Assembly: GCF_036634195.1 (NCBI RefSeq)
Contig: NZ_JAZIFY010000001.1
Span: 3,730,501-3,794,500, forward strand
Direction: 5' to 3'
Source: Streptomyces sp. P9-A4
GTDB lineage: Bacteria > Actinomycetota > Actinomycetes > Streptomycetales > Streptomycetaceae
DNA length: 64,000 bases
Below are positions 56,376 through 64,000 of the stretch, in pieces (positions within the stretch are counted from its first letter, which is position 1; each line of letters begins with the position of its first letter). Position numbers and translations under genes: made by a program. The notes beneath the pieces were generated by a model. The model ran no database searches. It had not been told where the DNA came from and was given only the letters and a program-made list of their open reading frames with translations.

Positions 56376-57824
56376 ATGCTGCGACCACGGAAGCCGGCCA
56401 GCGCGAGGGCGAGGCACATGATGGACGCTCCGACCACCACGAGGGCGGCGGGGGCAGCGGACGGCCGCGAGCCCGGGTCGACGCACCCGTACGAGGCAGG
56501 GGTGCCGGACGGGCTGGCGGCCCCGACGGACGGGCCGGCGTCCCCGGAGACCACGAACGAACCCCGGATATCGGGGGCAGCGCCCGCCACGACCGGGCCG
56601 GCGCCCGCCACGACCGGGGCAGCGTCCGCCGCCACCAGCGCGGCGCCCGCCACCGCCGTCGGACCGTCAGCCGATGCCGTGCTCGTCCGGCGGACCCTGG
56701 AGGAGATCGCCCCGGTCGCCGACCGGGTGACCTCGTACTTCTACGCCCTGCTCTTCATTCGCAACCCCGAGCTGCGCGAGATGTTCCCCGCGGCCATGGA
56801 CACCCAGCGGGACCGGCTTCTGAGTGCCCTCCTGACGGCGGCGGAGCATCTGGACGATGCCCCGGTGCTCACCGCGTACCTGGAGAACCTCGGCCGGGGG
56901 CACCGTAAGTACGGCACCCACTCCGCCCACTACCCGGCTGTCGGCGAGGCCCTCATCGGGGCGCTCGTCCGGTACGCGTCGACGACCTGGGACCGGGAGA
57001 CCGAGGCGGCCTGGGTGCGGACGTACACGACGATCTCGCAGATCATGATCGACGCGGCGGCGGAGGACGAGCGGTCGGCGCCCGCCTGGTGGCACGCCGA
57101 GGTCGTCTCCCACGACCTGCGCACCCCCGATGTCGCCGTCGTCACGCTCCGCACCGACCAGCCGTACCCCTTCCTCGCGGGGCAGTACACGACGCTGGAG
57201 ACCCCGTGGTGGCCGCGGATCTGGCGGCACTACTCCTTCGCCTCGGCGCCCCGGCCCGACGGGCTGCTCTCCCTCCATGTGAAGGCGGTGCCGGCCGGGT
57301 GGGTGTCCAACGCGCTGGTCCACCGGGCACGTCCGGGGGACGTGCTGCGACTGGGCCCGCCGGCCGGATCCATGACGGTCGACCACGCCACGGACACCGG
57401 GCTGCTCTGCGTGGGTGGCGGCACGGGGATCGCGCCGATCAAGGCGCTGGTCGAGGACGTCGCCGAGCACGGGGACCGGCGCCCCGTCGACGTGTTCTAC
57501 GGGGCGCGCAGCGGCCATGACCTCTACGACATGGACACCATGCTGCGGCTGCAGAGGACCTTCCCGTGGCTCTCGGTCCATCCGGTCACCGAGGAGCAGG
57601 GCCGGCTTCCGGAGGCGGTGTGCAGCCTGGGCCCCTGGGACGAACGCGACGCCTATCTGTCGGGGCCGCTCGGCATGGTCCGCCGTGGTGTGGACGCGCT
57701 GCGGGGAGCGGGGGTCCCCGTGGAGCGCATCCGGCACGACTTCCTCGCGGAGCTCACCCCGGCCGATCAGCCCAGGTCGGGGGCGTGCATCGCCCGGACG
57801 CCCTCGATGTTGCCGTCGAGGTAG
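56376..57824 (+). CDS. Flavohaemoprotein-like globin-reductase
   Basis: A 482-residue protein with an Ala/Pro/Thr-rich leader (1-110), a haem-binding globin domain (about 112-245) with the B-helix tyrosine region TSYFYALLFIRNPELREMF and proximal His176 (GRGHRKYGTHSAHYPAVGE), and a FAD/NAD(P) reductase module (about 255-470) with RHYSFASAP and GGGTGIAPIKAL. Known flavohaemoproteins convert nitric oxide to nitrate. ATG 56376 has GGAGG. The last 58 bp overlap the convergent NUDIX gene. The long leader is unusual for the family. Confidence 0.88.
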   Translation: MLRPRKPASARARHMMDAPTTTRAAGAADGREPGSTHPYEAGVPDGLAAPTDGPASPETTNEPRISGAAPATTGPAPATTGAASAATSAAPATAVGPSADAVLVRRTLEEIAPVADRVTSYFYALLFIRNPELREMFPAAMDTQRDRLLSALLTAAEHLDDAPVLTAYLENLGRGHRKYGTHSAHYPAVGEALIGALVRYASTTWDRETEAAWVRTYTTISQIMIDAAAEDERSAPAWWHAEVVSHDLRTPDVAVVTLRTDQPYPFLAGQYTTLETPWWPRIWRHYSFASAPRPDGLLSLHVKAVPAGWVSNALVHRARPGDVLRLGPPAGSMTVDHATDTGLLCVGGGTGIAPIKALVEDVAEHGDRRPVDVFYGARSGHDLYDMDTMLRLQRTFPWLSVHPVTEEQGRLPEAVCSLGPWDERDAYLSGPLGMVRRGVDALRGAGVPVERIRHDFLAELTPADQPRSGACIARTPSMLPSR

Positions 57825-58285
57825 TGGCGCAGGGAGAGGGGGACGAGGTGCACGGCCGCGATGCCGACCCGGCTGAACGGGACCCGGACGATCTCGTACT
57901 CGCCGACCGGTTCCTCCATCTCGGGGCCGTGGCGCAGCGAGGTGTCCATGGAGTCGAGCCGGCACACGAAGAAGTGCTGGACCTTCACCCCGGAGACCCC
58001 GCCGTCGACGATGTGCTCGACGGTGTCGACGAAGCAGGGCACCACATCGGTGATCTTGGCGCCGAGCTCCTCGTGCACCTCGCGGTGCAGGGCCTCGACG
58101 ACGGTGCTGTCGGAGGGTTCCACGCCGCCGCCGGGCGTGAGCCAGTAGGGATCCATCCCCGGCTTGGTGCGTTTGATGAGGACGAGGTCGTCGCCGTCGA
58201 GGAGGATGGCGCGTGCGGTGCGCTTGATCACGGGCCGTTCGTTCATGGGAAGAAAATGGCCCGTTCGGGGTGTCCTGAAACTCAC
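57767..58285 (-). CDS. NUDIX hydrolase
   Basis: A 172-residue (or 159 from ATG 58246) NUDIX fold protein; the box reads GGGVEPSDSTVVEALHREVHEELG, nearly the GX5EX7REUXEEXGU consensus (positions about 52-74 of the long form). It removes a nucleoside diphosphate-linked moiety. GTG 58285 overlaps the LysR stop by four bases (GTGA), so coupling is likely, though no good ribosome site favours either start. Its 3' end overlaps the flavohaemoprotein gene. Confidence 0.85.
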   Translation of the reverse strand: MSFRTPRTGHFLPMNERPVIKRTARAILLDGDDLVLIKRTKPGMDPYWLTPGGGVEPSDSTVVEALHREVHEELGAKITDVVPCFVDTVEHIVDGGVSGVKVQHFFVCRLDSMDTSLRHGPEMEEPVGEYEIVRVPFSRVGIAAVHLVPLSLRHYLDGNIEGVRAMHAPDLG

Positions 58286-59178
58286 CAGTCCCCGGCGGCC
58301 CGCAGGAGGCGCTCATGAGCCTTCGCGAGGAGCGAGAGGGCGAGCGTCCCCGTCCGCACGACCAGGAAGTACGTCCGCAGCGGAGGGACCGGAGGGTCGA
58401 GCAGCGCCACGAGCCGTCCCTGTTCCAGGGCCTCCTCGCAGAGGTAGCGGGGCAGCACGGCGAGCCCGGCGCCCGAGGCGGCGGACTCGCGTACGGCCCG
58501 CAGGTCGGGGGCGATGACGGTGGCGGACACCGCCGGCTTGGTCTCGAAGACGCTCGCCCAGTAGCGGGCGACGAACGGCAGCGACTCGTGCACCTCGACC
58601 ACCGGAAGCTGTTCGAGGACCACCGCGCCCTTGTGGAGGAGCACGTCGGGGGTGAGACGGGCCGCCCAGCGGGGGGCGGCGACCAGGACGTACTCCTCGT
58701 CGCAGAGCGGGGTGGCGACGAGGAGACCGCCGCGCGGGCGGGCGGTGGCGACGGCCAGGTCGTGGTGGCCGGCGGCGAGACCGTCGAGGATCTCCGCGGT
58801 GTTCCCGAGGAAGGACGCCCGTACGGCGAGACCCTGCTCGACCAGCGGGGTCAGGGCGGGCAGCACGCGGAGCGCGGTGAACTCCGGAGGCCCGGCGACA
58901 TGGAGGGTACGGACGCCGCTCTCCCCGTCGAGGCCGGTGTCGGCGATCTCGACGAGGGCGTCCAGGTGGGGAGCGGCCCGATGGGCGAGCTCGTCGCCGA
59001 CGGTGGTCGGTGTGACCCCGCGGGCCTGTCTGAGGAAGAGCGGCCGCCCGAGCTGCCGTTCCAGGGTCCTGATCTGGCTGGTGACGGCCGGCTGGGAGAG
59101 CCCGAGGAGCGCGGCGGCGCGGGTGAAGGAGCCGGCCCGGTGCACCGTGACGAACGTGCGCAGCAGGGCCAGATCCAT
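58282..59178 (-). CDS. LysR family transcriptional regulator
   Basis: A 298-residue LTTR. The N-terminal helix-turn-helix (about 1-62) reads RAGSFTRAAALLGLSQPAVTSQIRTLERQLG; the substrate-binding domain follows to the end. ATG 59178. It overlaps the NUDIX gene by four bases and may regulate it. A CTAT-N10-ATAG element 71 bp upstream of its start could be a LysR-type site. Effector unknown. Confidence 0.92.
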   Translation of the reverse strand: MDLALLRTFVTVHRAGSFTRAAALLGLSQPAVTSQIRTLERQLGRPLFLRQARGVTPTTVGDELAHRAAPHLDALVEIADTGLDGESGVRTLHVAGPPEFTALRVLPALTPLVEQGLAVRASFLGNTAEILDGLAAGHHDLAVATARPRGGLLVATPLCDEEYVLVAAPRWAARLTPDVLLHKGAVVLEQLPVVEVHESLPFVARYWASVFETKPAVSATVIAPDLRAVRESAASGAGLAVLPRYLCEEALEQGRLVALLDPPVPPLRTYFLVVRTGTLALSLLAKAHERLLRAAGDW

Positions 59179-59248
59179 GTCCGCCCCCTCCCGGCCGTGC
59201 GGCCGTTCGACTCAGGCGGTCGGCTGACTGCGCCTCAGGACCGTCCAA

Positions 59249-59266
59249 CTATAAATAAGTCGATAG
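59249..59266. promoter_or_regulatory. Candidate LysR-type site
   Basis: CTAT-N10-ATAG dyad in an A+T-rich patch of the 240-bp gap between the lysR start and the cystathionine lyase end. Short and unproven. Confidence 0.35.
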
Positions 59267-59383
59267 GTCTCTGTCGCTACCGTGATTGGACACTGACGCA
59301 CAGTCAACTAGCCTTGCTCAGGCGGTCTCCGCGCGTGGGAACGAGGGCGTTCCGAGCCACGAGGGGGGAGGCTCGGAGCGCCC

Positions 59384-59413
59384 CGCTCCGTGCGCCCGAC
59401 GGGCGGCGGAGCG
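59384..59413 (-). terminator. Terminator after the cystathionine lyase gene
   Basis: CGCTCCG / CGGAGCG outer arms enclosing a second GCCCG/CGGGC stem, 6 bp after the stop codon. A further hairpin (TCCGAGCC / GGCTCGGA) lies at 59351-59377. Confidence 0.65.
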
Positions 59414-59418
59414 CCGTC

Positions 59419-60558
59419 TCAGGCGACTCCCCCGGCCTCGTCGAGCGCCCGCAGCACATCGTTGATCAGGTCCTCAGGGTCCTCGGCGCCCACCGAGAAG
59501 CGGATGAAGCCCTCCGCGACCGCGTCACCGCCCCAGCGCCCGCGCCGCTCCGCCGTGGAACGCACACCGCCGAAACTGGTGGCCTCGTCCACGAGCCGCA
59601 GCGCTTCGAGGAACCGCTCCGCCCGCTTCCGGTCGGCCAGTTCGAAGGAGACCACCGGCCCGAAGCGCCGCATCTGCCGGACGGCCACCGCGTGCGAGGG
59701 GTCGTCGGGCAGTCCCGGGTAGCGCAGCCCGGTCACGTCCGCGCGCCCGGCGAGCGTCCGCGCGAGTGCGAGCGCCGTGGAGCACTGCCGGTCGATCCGC
59801 AGCTGGAGCGTGGCGAGCGAACGGTGCGCGAGCCAGGCCTCCATGGGCCCGGGGATGGCGCCGACGACCTTGCGCCACCGCCGTACCTCCGCCGCCCGCT
59901 CGGGATCACGGCAGCTGACGTGACCGAGCAGGATGTCCCCGTGCCCGGTCATGCCCTTGGTGTCGCTGGCGACGGAGAAGTCCGCGCCCAGATCGAGCGG
60001 CCGCTGCCCGAGCGGGGTGGCGAGGGTGTTGTCGACGGCCACGAGTGCCCCCGCGGCACGGGCCTCGGCCACCAGCCGGCGGATGTCGCAGACGTCGAGC
60101 CCGGGGTTGGACGGGGTCTCGATCCACAGCAGCTTGGCCCCGGCGAGCACGGCGAGCTGGCCGTCGCCGCCGGTCGGCGCGGTGCGGACCTCGATGCCGT
60201 ACGCCCGCAGCCGCTCGTGCAGCAGCGGCAGGGCCTGGTAGCCGTCGGTGGGCAGCACCACCGCGTCGCCCGCCTTCAGCTGGGAGAAGAGGACGGCGGA
60301 GATCGCGGCCATGCCGGAGGCGAAGACCAGCGTCTCGACGCCCTGCTCCCCGGGCGCCTCCAGCTCGCCGATCGCCCGCTCCAGGTGGGTCCAGGTCGGG
60401 TTCTCGTCGCGGCCGTAGGTGTACGGCCCGGTCGGCTCGCCCGGCAGGTGGAAGTGCGCGGCGAAGACCGGCCCCGGCAGGGTCGGCTCGTACTTCACCG
60501 GCTCGGGAAGTCCGGCCCGCACGGCACGCGTGCCGTCGCCGATGTCCATGTCGCTCAC
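59419..60558 (-). CDS. Cystathionine gamma-lyase (Cys/Met metabolism PLP enzyme)
   Basis: A 379-residue fold-type I PLP enzyme. Markers: VFASGMAAISAVL (PLP phosphate site), WIETPSNPGLDVCDI, VAVDNTLATPLGQRPLDLGAD and the PLP lysine in SDTKGMTGHGD. It could be cystathionine gamma-lyase, gamma-synthase or methionine gamma-lyase; lyase is most likely by overall form. GTG 60558 overlaps the phosphatase stop (GTGA), so the pair is coupled; ATG 60549 is a secondary start. Confidence 0.88.
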   Translation of the reverse strand: MSDMDIGDGTRAVRAGLPEPVKYEPTLPGPVFAAHFHLPGEPTGPYTYGRDENPTWTHLERAIGELEAPGEQGVETLVFASGMAAISAVLFSQLKAGDAVVLPTDGYQALPLLHERLRAYGIEVRTAPTGGDGQLAVLAGAKLLWIETPSNPGLDVCDIRRLVAEARAAGALVAVDNTLATPLGQRPLDLGADFSVASDTKGMTGHGDILLGHVSCRDPERAAEVRRWRKVVGAIPGPMEAWLAHRSLATLQLRIDRQCSTALALARTLAGRADVTGLRYPGLPDDPSHAVAVRQMRRFGPVVSFELADRKRAERFLEALRLVDEATSFGGVRSTAERRGRWGGDAVAEGFIRFSVGAEDPEDLINDVLRALDEAGGVA

Positions 60559-61055
60559 GGTGTCCGGTCCTCCAGTTCCAGGCGTACGGCCGCGAGCAGT
60601 CCCCCGCTCGCGGCCTCCACCAGTTCGAGGCACTCCTCGAAGCCCCGGCGGTCCCCGTAGTACGGGTCCGGGACGTCCAGTGCGTCCCCGGCGGCGGGGT
60701 CGTAGGAGCGCAGCAGTCGTATCCGCGCCGCTTCCTCGGGGGTGCGGGCGAGCGCGCGGAGTTCCCGCAGGTGCCCTTTGTCCAGCGCGATCACCAGGTC
60801 GAGGTCCGGGAACCAGGAGGCCCGGAACCGGCGTGCGGTGTGCGCGGAGGTGTAGCCGTTCTCGTCGAGGACGGAGACGGTACGGGGGTCGGCGGCGTCG
60901 CCCTCGTGCCAGCCACCGGTGCCGGCGCTGTCGACCTCCACCACATCGCCGAGGCCGGCGTCCTCCACATGTCTGCGGAAGACGTGCTCGGCCATCGGCG
61001 AGCGGCAGATGTTGCCCGTGCAGACGAAACAGACGCGATAGGTCACGGGCCGCAC
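60555..61055 (-). CDS. Low molecular weight protein tyrosine phosphatase
   Basis: A 166-residue LMW-PTP: the P-loop CTGNICRS (Cys12 to Ser19) and the general-acid loop VPDPYYG are intact, so it should be active on phosphotyrosine or arsenate reductase-like substrates. GTG 61055 or GTG 61046 can start it; the former lies directly after the holin-like stop. A four-base overlap with the downstream lyase implies co-translation. Confidence 0.9.
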   Translation of the reverse strand: MRPVTYRVCFVCTGNICRSPMAEHVFRRHVEDAGLGDVVEVDSAGTGGWHEGDAADPRTVSVLDENGYTSAHTARRFRASWFPDLDLVIALDKGHLRELRALARTPEEAARIRLLRSYDPAAGDALDVPDPYYGDRRGFEECLELVEAASGGLLAAVRLELEDRTP

Positions 61056-61433
61056 TCAGTCACTGTCGGGGAGCACGACGTTCAGCGCCCACGACACCAC
61101 GGAGATGATCAGGCCGCCGAGGACGGCGGTCCAGAAGCCCTCCACGTGGAAGCTGAGGTTGAACTGCTCGGCCAGCCACGAGGTGAGCAGCAGCATCAGG
61201 GCGTTGACCACCAGGGTGATCAGGCCGAGGGTCAGAATGAAGAGAGGAAGCGTCAGGAGCTGGACGACCGGCTTGACCAGGAAGTTCACGAGCCCGAAGA
61301 CCAGGGCGACGAGAATGAGGGTCAGGGCCTTCTTGCCGGTGCTGTCACCGGTCAGAGTGATGTCCTCGAGGAGCCAGATGGCGACTCCGAGGGCGCCCGC
61401 GTTGGCGAGCGTCTTGACTAGAAAATTCATCAT
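61056..61433 (-). CDS. Phage holin family membrane protein (DUF1469/PF04020 type)
   Basis: A 125-residue membrane protein with four hydrophobic segments (NFLVKTLANAGALGVAIWLLE; ALTLILVALVFGLVNFLVKP; PLFILTLGLITLVVNALMLLL; WTAVLGGLIISVVSWALNVVL). It belongs to the small four-helix family often called phage holin IV-like or PF04020; no phage genes are nearby. ATG 61433 or 61430. It is divergent from a cupin gene only 51 bp away, and both lack strong promoters by eye. Confidence 0.82.
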   Translation of the reverse strand: MMNFLVKTLANAGALGVAIWLLEDITLTGDSTGKKALTLILVALVFGLVNFLVKPVVQLLTLPLFILTLGLITLVVNALMLLLTSWLAEQFNLSFHVEGFWTAVLGGLIISVVSWALNVVLPDSD

Positions 61434-61484
61434 GTGTCTGATCGTGGCAGACGTGATCGGGCCGAGGGCAGGGGCTGACAGGCG

Positions 61485-61802
61485 ATGAAGGCATTCCGAC
61501 TGGACGAACTGGAAGCGGAACGTGCCGCGAACCAGGGCGCGTACCTCCAGTTCCTGCGCGAGCGGAACATGTCGGTGGGCCTGTACGCGCTGGACGCCGG
61601 GGAGCTCGACCCGCAGCAGCCGCACCGCCAGGACGAGGTGTACTTCGTGGTGAGCGGCCGGGCGGCGATCACGGTGGGGACGGAGACGACCCAGGTGGCG
61701 CGGGGCAGCGTGGTCTATGTGCCGGCGGGGGAGGAGCACAGGTTCCATCACATCAGCGAGGACCTGCGGGTGATGGTGGTCTTCTCGCCGCCGGAGGCGT
61801 GA
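61485..61802 (+). CDS. Cupin-domain protein
   Basis: A 105-residue single-domain cupin. The two cupin motifs are visible: PQQPHRQDEVYFVVSGRAAITVG and the second in GSVVYVPAGEEHRFHHI, with metal-binding His and Glu residues. It could be a small metal-binding enzyme or a regulator sensor; ligand unknown. Divergent from the holin-like gene. Confidence 0.88.
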   Translation: MKAFRLDELEAERAANQGAYLQFLRERNMSVGLYALDAGELDPQQPHRQDEVYFVVSGRAAITVGTETTQVARGSVVYVPAGEEHRFHHISEDLRVMVVFSPPEA

Positions 61803-61902
61803 GGCTCCGGGGAGGTCCCCGAATCCTGACGACCTGGGCGGGCCCCTGAGGCCCGATGCCCCGGGAGGTCCTGAGCCCCTAGGGGGCGGATCAGGGGAGA
61901 GC

Positions 61903-61920
61903 GGGGGCCGCAGGGCCCCC
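61903..61920 (+). terminator. Hairpin after the cupin gene
   Basis: GGGGGCC / GGCCCCC with a GCAG loop, 100 bp downstream of the cupin stop; no convincing U-tract. Confidence 0.45.
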
Positions 61921-62000
61921 ATGGGTCACGTCCGGACCCTAGCCTTGGAGGTGTTCGACGCGGAGTGCGTGGAACGGATCTTCGAGAGCGAGGTAGGACG

Positions 62001-62219
62001 ATGGCCGTGCAGCAGATTCTCGCGGGGATGCCCTGGTGGGTGAAGTGGGTCGCCATACCGGCCCTCGCCCTGCTCGTCTTCGGCGGACTGATCACCAGCG
62101 TCCTGGCCTTCGTGGTCGGGCTGCTCTTCAAGGTGCTGCTGTTCGTGGCCCTTGTCGCCGGACTGGTCTACGTCGTACGGAAGTTCAGCTCCTCGAACCG
62201 CTCGAGAGAGGACTGGTAG
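62001..62219 (+). CDS. DUF5326 family small membrane protein
   Basis: A 72-residue protein with two adjacent hydrophobic segments (WWVKWVAIPALALLVFGGLI and VLAFVVGLLFKVLLFVALVA) and a basic SSSNRSREDW tail. The family (DUF5326) is Streptomyces-specific as far as I know, with no function. ATG 62001 follows AGGAC. The 237 bp to ssgR hold no other gene. Confidence 0.82.
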   Translation: MAVQQILAGMPWWVKWVAIPALALLVFGGLITSVLAFVVGLLFKVLLFVALVAGLVYVVRKFSSSNRSREDW

Positions 62220-62456
62220 CACAAGCTACCGATCGGTATGAGGCCGACGGAGGGGATTAGCCCGGCTGGGGGAACGCGCTGGTCGAATCAGAGCATGGGC
62301 CCAGGGGCTGCCATTAGAGTGGAATCTCTCCGCCGTGTTGGGGACTACAGACGTAGACCTCCCTACTGACCAGCGGTTTCCCAGGCCCGGCGGGCGCGCG
62401 GGGGCGGCCCCCGCGGGCGGGTGCGATGCATCCGTCGTCACGCCTGGGGGTGACCT

Positions 62457-63227
62457 TTGGCCACGGCTTCGCAGACGGCTGCGCCAACCCTGATCGGCTC
62501 GGTGCAGCGTGCGCTGAGACTTCTGGAGGCCGTGGCCTCCCATCCGGAAGGCGCCCCGGCCAAACAGCTCGCCCGTGAGACGGGCCTTCCGCTGCCCACC
62601 ACGTACCACCTGCTCCGCACCCTGACGCACGAGGGCTATCTGCGCCGCGAGAAGGGCGTGTTCGTGCTGGGTGAGGCCGCCGTCCGACTGGCCGGCGGCG
62701 AAGCTGTGCAGAATCGTCGCATCAAGATCGAAGACTCCCTTGCCCGCTGGCGGGACGAGATCGGTGTGCCGGTCTACTTCGCCCTCTACCGCGAGGGCGA
62801 GATCGAGCTCGTCGCCGTAGCCGACACCCCTTCCGCCCCCGCAGTGGAGGAATGGGCCGACTTCCGCGAGACCGGGCACGCCCATGCGATCGGGCAATGT
62901 CTGCTGAGCCAACTCGATCTGAAATCTCGTCAAGACCACCTCGACCGGCATCCGGTCGAAGCCATCACCCCGTATACGGTGCGTAACCGCCACGTCCTTT
63001 TGGATCGTTTGGGCGGTTTGGGGCGAATGGAGCCCCTGGTGGAGCGTCAGGAATATGCGCTCGGCACGGTCTGTGCCGCGATCCCCATCACCGCGGGCTC
63101 CGTGGCGGCCGCAATGGCGATTTCCCTCCCTCTTCACCAGGAAGAACGGTTGCTCCCAGCAGTTGAGCGGCTACGTACGGAGATCGGAAGGCTCTTCGGC
63201 TCGTTCGCGTTCTCTATCAGTATCTGA
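62457..63227 (+). CDS. ssgR: IclR family regulator SsgR
   Basis: A 256-residue IclR-type activator. The helix-turn-helix (about 15-75) includes GSVQRALRLLEAVASHPEGAPAKQLARETGLPLPTTYHLLRTL (split over these residues), and the IclR effector domain follows. It sits directly before ssgA, the arrangement of SsgR in S. coelicolor, where it is required for ssgA transcription and sporulation. TTG 62457 follows GGGGGTG. The gap to ssgA is 138 bp and holds a near-perfect inverted repeat. Confidence 0.9.
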   Translation: MATASQTAAPTLIGSVQRALRLLEAVASHPEGAPAKQLARETGLPLPTTYHLLRTLTHEGYLRREKGVFVLGEAAVRLAGGEAVQNRRIKIEDSLARWRDEIGVPVYFALYREGEIELVAVADTPSAPAVEEWADFRETGHAHAIGQCLLSQLDLKSRQDHLDRHPVEAITPYTVRNRHVLLDRLGGLGRMEPLVERQEYALGTVCAAIPITAGSVAAAMAISLPLHQEERLLPAVERLRTEIGRLFGSFAFSISI

Positions 63228-63320
63228 AAAATCACTCCTTGTGATCTGCTAGCGCTTACAGCACGATTGCGTCAAGAGGGCCACGGGGGATCATTCCTGG
63301 CCGTTTCGGTCACAGCTTTC

Positions 63321-63344
63321 AGCAGCTGTGTTTACACAACTGCT
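63321..63344. promoter_or_regulatory. Inverted repeat before ssgA, candidate SsgR operator
   Basis: AGCAGCTGTG and CACAACTGCT arms (one mismatch) around TTTA, 21 bp before the ssgA start. A plausible SsgR binding site; not shown experimentally here. Confidence 0.55.
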
Positions 63345-63365
63345 TCATCTACTGCGGGGTACATG

Positions 63366-63809
63366 ATGCGAGAGTCGGTTCAGGCCGAGGTCCTGATGAG
63401 CTTCCTCGTCTCCGAGGAGCTCTCCTTCAAGATCCCTGTCGAGCTGCGATATGAGACCCGGGATCCCTACGCGGTGCGGATGACCTTCCACCTCCCCGGG
63501 GACGCGCCGGTGACCTGGGCGTTCGGTAGGGAACTGCTGCTCGACGGGATCAACAGGCCGAGCGGGGACGGCGATGTGCACATCGCCCCGACGGAGCCCG
63601 AGGGGCTCTCGGACGTCTCCATCCGGCTCCAGGTCGGCGGCGACCGCGCCCTGTTCCGGGCCAGCGCGCCGCCGCTCGTCGCCTTCCTCGACCGAACGGA
63701 CAAGCTCGTTCCGCTCGGTCAGGAACGGACACTCGGCGACTTCGAAGATCACTTGGAGGCTGCGCTGGGCCGGATTCTGGCCGAGGAGAACGCCGGGCCG
63801 GCCGCCTGA
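63366..63809 (+). CDS. ssgA: Sporulation-specific cell division activator SsgA
   Basis: A 147-residue SsgA-like protein (MRESVQAEVLMSFLVSEELSFKIPVELRYE at the start; WAFGRELLLDGINRPSGDGDVHIAPTEPEG in the middle, abbreviated to positions 45-75). SsgA proteins are restricted to sporulating actinomycetes and control septum formation and localisation of SsgB/FtsZ. ATG 63366 has GGGG at 63356-63359. Upstream gene ssgR probably controls it. Confidence 0.96.
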   Translation: MRESVQAEVLMSFLVSEELSFKIPVELRYETRDPYAVRMTFHLPGDAPVTWAFGRELLLDGINRPSGDGDVHIAPTEPEGLSDVSIRLQVGGDRALFRASAPPLVAFLDRTDKLVPLGQERTLGDFEDHLEAALGRILAEENAGPAA

Positions 63810-63866
63810 CGCCGCCCGACCCGGCTGCCTGCCCCGGCCGCCCGACGCTGCCGACCCGGCGGCTCG

Positions 63867-64000
63867 TCACTTGGCGCGACGGCGCCGTCCGCCCCGTACC
63901 TCGGCAGGCCTGGGGCCTCCCGGCCGGCCGATCGTTCCCGCACGGCCGCCCGCTCCCGGCCCGGCCCCGGGGTCCGTCCGGTCGGCGGAGACGACCAGGG
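63867..64000 (-). CDS. C-terminal end of an unidentified protein (partial)
   Basis: A minus-strand frame runs from the window edge to TGA at 63867 and encodes 43 residues that end GGRRRRAK, with Ala/Gly/Pro/Asp-rich upstream sequence. The third-position G+C is high, consistent with coding. The rest of the gene lies beyond the window, so family and function cannot be told. Confidence 0.45.
   Translation of the reverse strand, partial: LVVSADRTDPGAGPGAGGRAGTIGRPGGPRPAEVRGGRRRRAK

Noticed and set aside
54695..56653. One long minus-strand gene of 652 codons across the HAD gene.
   Set aside because: Only the part below 55558 has GNAT features; the rest opposes the HAD and flavohaemoprotein genes.
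61056..61433. Prophage signal from the holin-like gene.
   Set aside because: It belongs to a small chromosomal membrane family, and no phage genes, integrase or attachment site lie nearby.

Overview
The window is the replication-origin region of a Streptomyces-type chromosome. The evidence is very high G+C content, frequent GTG starts, an oriC packed with DnaA boxes between dnaA and dnaN, the gene order rpmH-rnpA-yidD-yidC-khpB-rsmG-parA-parB on the other side of dnaA, many GTTTCACGTGAAAC parS sites, FemX and MurJ/pseudokinase cell-wall genes, and an ssgR-ssgA sporulation pair at the right end. I see no prophage, insertion sequence, CRISPR array or acquired island; this is core genome.

Left arm (1-13.9 kb): an HTH protein gene and a tail-anchored Ser/Thr kinase gene on the plus strand, then a long minus-strand block: a secreted membrane-anchored protein with heptapeptide repeats, a 44-residue DLW-39 protein, tRNA-Ile(GAT), a DUF3566 membrane protein, gyrA, gyrB, dciA (DUF721), recF, a gnd-type 6-phosphogluconate dehydrogenase and dnaN. 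A set of 23-bp tandem repeats lies between dciA and gyrB. Origin (13.9-17.0 kb): oriC (about 14060-14640), dnaA with its terminator, and a dnaA promoter flanked by two DnaA boxes.

Centre (17-36 kb): ribosome, RNase P and membrane-insertion genes, parAB, a thioredoxin system with a sequence matching the SigR promoter consensus, an ECF sigma/anti-sigma pair, then pseudokinase, murJ and DUF6049 genes (a split version of the mycobacterial MviN locus), a CCA-adding enzyme gene and an MFS transporter gene. Eleven perfect parS sites and one variant run from 20.6 to 55.7 kb, mostly in the gaps between convergent genes.

Right part (36-64 kb): ino1 with a PadR regulator gene and a 31-bp palindrome, a class A PBP, a GT87-type glycosyltransferase, an alanine-racemase-fold protein, FemX, the rpsF-ssb-rpsR-rplI operon, a MATE transporter with an apparently leaderless promoter, and dnaB preceded by consensus DnaA boxes. 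A more variable stretch follows (DHFR-like protein, beta-lactamase-fold hydrolase, two GNATs, MarR, HAD, flavohaemoprotein, NUDIX, LysR, cystathionine lyase, low-molecular-weight phosphatase, holin-like, cupin and DUF5326 genes), then ssgR and ssgA.

Together the genes cover replication initiation (DnaA, DnaN, DciA, DnaB, SSB, gyrase, RecF), origin segregation (ParA, ParB, parS), and envelope growth and sporulation septation (MurJ, PBP, FemX, YidC, SsgA). The regulatory signals that deserve follow-up are the DnaA boxes before dnaB, parS sites embedded in hairpins, the PadR palindrome, the inverted repeat before ssgA, several leaderless-type starts, and the gyrB-upstream repeats.
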